Shown here piece after piece: positions 13,177 to 13,612 of a stretch of DNA of 13,612 bases. The translations under genes and the position numbers were made by a program. The stretch is from an uncultured Methanomethylovorans sp. Its GTDB lineage: Archaea; Halobacteriota; Methanosarcinia; Methanosarcinales; Methanosarcinaceae. Numbering within the stretch: the stretch's first letter is position 1; each line of letters opens with the position of its first letter. Below the pieces are notes generated by a model. The model was not told the DNA's origin. It made no database searches and saw only the letters and a list, made by a program, of their open reading frames with translations. The stretch lies in contig CALBTS010000394.1 in assembly GCA_937968035.1 (NCBI GenBank), positions 1 through 13,612 of the forward strand, read 5' to 3'.

Positions 13177-13304
13177 CGTATTTTGGTCTCCTGATCAAGT
13201 ATCAATCTTGTGCCAATTGTCCTTTATGGTGGATATCATTAATACGAGAATGGACACCAATTCGCTGCAGATAGTATTCATCTTTAAACAGAAATGTAAG
13301 TTTT
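13177..13304. promoter_or_regulatory. Upstream region of the secreted-protein cluster
   Basis: The only long gene-free region on this side of the cluster, so its main promoter should be here. An AGGAG lies 11 nt before the ATG at 13176. I see no convincing TTG-N19-TAnnTTTG pair. Confidence 0.35.
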
Positions 13305-13471
13305 CCTATTCTGGTTGGCCCAGTCCGCCGATCCTCCCACGACCCTCACCATCCCATATCCCACATGGAGATCGTCTCTTCTGGGGTCAGAAATGATACC
13401 TTAACATGACCTGAGAAAAGGGGGAGGTTGGGGATGGTTTGAAGATTATGTCCAGATGTCTGGGGGGAGGT
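13305..13471 (+). repeat. Structured intergenic repeat, copy D
   Basis: Same family and orientation as copies A-C. It begins CTATTCTGGTTGGCCCAGTCC, as in the leaders of B and C, and has CATGGAGATCG and CTGGGGTCAG. It also has GGTCA...TGACC, GGGGGAGGTTGGGGATGG and the closing palindrome CCAGATGTCTGG. It lies outside the tRNA-bounded segment, so the family is not confined to the island. Confidence 0.8.
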
Positions 13472-13558
13472 AGGACATGGAGTGCTCACACATTTTTAAC
13501 TCCCCAAGAATCAATAAAACTTACTCTTTGGGTAATTTTGCCTATTTTAGTTATCATT

Positions 13559-13612
13559 TGTAAACGGCAAATAACAATGTACGTTTTTTCGCAAATAAGA
13601 ATGTACTACAAT
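13559..13612 (+). mobile_element. Probable terminal end of an IS21-family element (partial)
   Basis: From TGTAAACGGC onward the sequence holds two near-identical 16-mers, GCAAATAACAATGTAC (13567-13582) and GCAAATAAGAATGTAC (13591-13606), 24 nt apart. IS21-family ends begin with TG and carry such iterated 'GCAAAT..aATGTaC' transposase-binding repeats, with istA/istB inside. The transposase would lie beyond the right edge. Assignment is by recollection of that end structure, not by a protein. Confidence 0.5.

Noticed and set aside
13109..13396. Plus-strand frame of 95 codons
   Set aside because: It is antisense to the signal peptide of the first lipoprotein and runs into repeat copy D; no coding character.
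1..13612. CRISPR array
   Set aside because: The repeats are long, few and widely spaced; no short regular repeat-spacer pattern is seen on either strand.

Overview
The window looks like chromosomal accessory DNA from a Bacteroidetes-type organism (probably Cytophagia or a relative). It is AT-rich, most genes have poor Shine-Dalgarno signals, and several start at TTG. At least two genes have TTG-N19/20-TAnnTTTG-like promoters. It also carries many Bacteroidetes-style secreted proteins, namely lipoproteins with charged residues after the lipobox cysteine, TPR proteins with the 'NRG' signature and an Asp-box propeller. No species can be named from this.

Layout. Positions 1-30 are the 3' end of a tRNA gene, followed by a terminator. 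A diverged copy of the tRNA tail plus terminator plus a 21-nt downstream motif reappears at 8077-8158, so 34-8076 has the shape of a tRNA-associated genomic island of about 8 kb. No integrase is visible. Inside it, short modules are separated by copies of an intergenic repeat of 135-235 bp, all in the same orientation: (1) a small unknown gene and two TPR proteins (minus strand, 165-1971); (2) an alpha/beta hydrolase and a DUF4440/SnoaL-like lipoprotein (minus, 2429-4002); (3) a DUF559/Vsr-like PD-(D/E)XK nuclease (minus, 4416-5123); (4) a small PUA/EVE-like protein (plus, 5536-5985); (5) an HNH endonuclease whose end overlaps an agmatine-deiminase-family enzyme (plus, 6363-8022).

From 8210 to 13176 runs a compact minus-strand cluster of eight secreted proteins: a lipoprotein with a double lipobox, a six-Asp-box Ycf48-like propeller lipoprotein, three small lipoproteins, a probable outer-membrane barrel, a secreted unknown and a lipoprotein with a TonB-C-terminal-like tail. 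Spacings of -4 to about 120 nt suggest one or two operons building a cell-envelope function that cannot be named. A further copy of the intergenic repeat follows at 13305-13471. The right edge (13559-13612) looks like the terminal iterated repeats of an IS21-family element.

The best candidate for something undescribed is the nuclease, PUA-like and HNH-deiminase group at 4416-8022. It sits within the tRNA-bounded island and is partitioned by the structured repeats. Its role (defence or other) is inference only.
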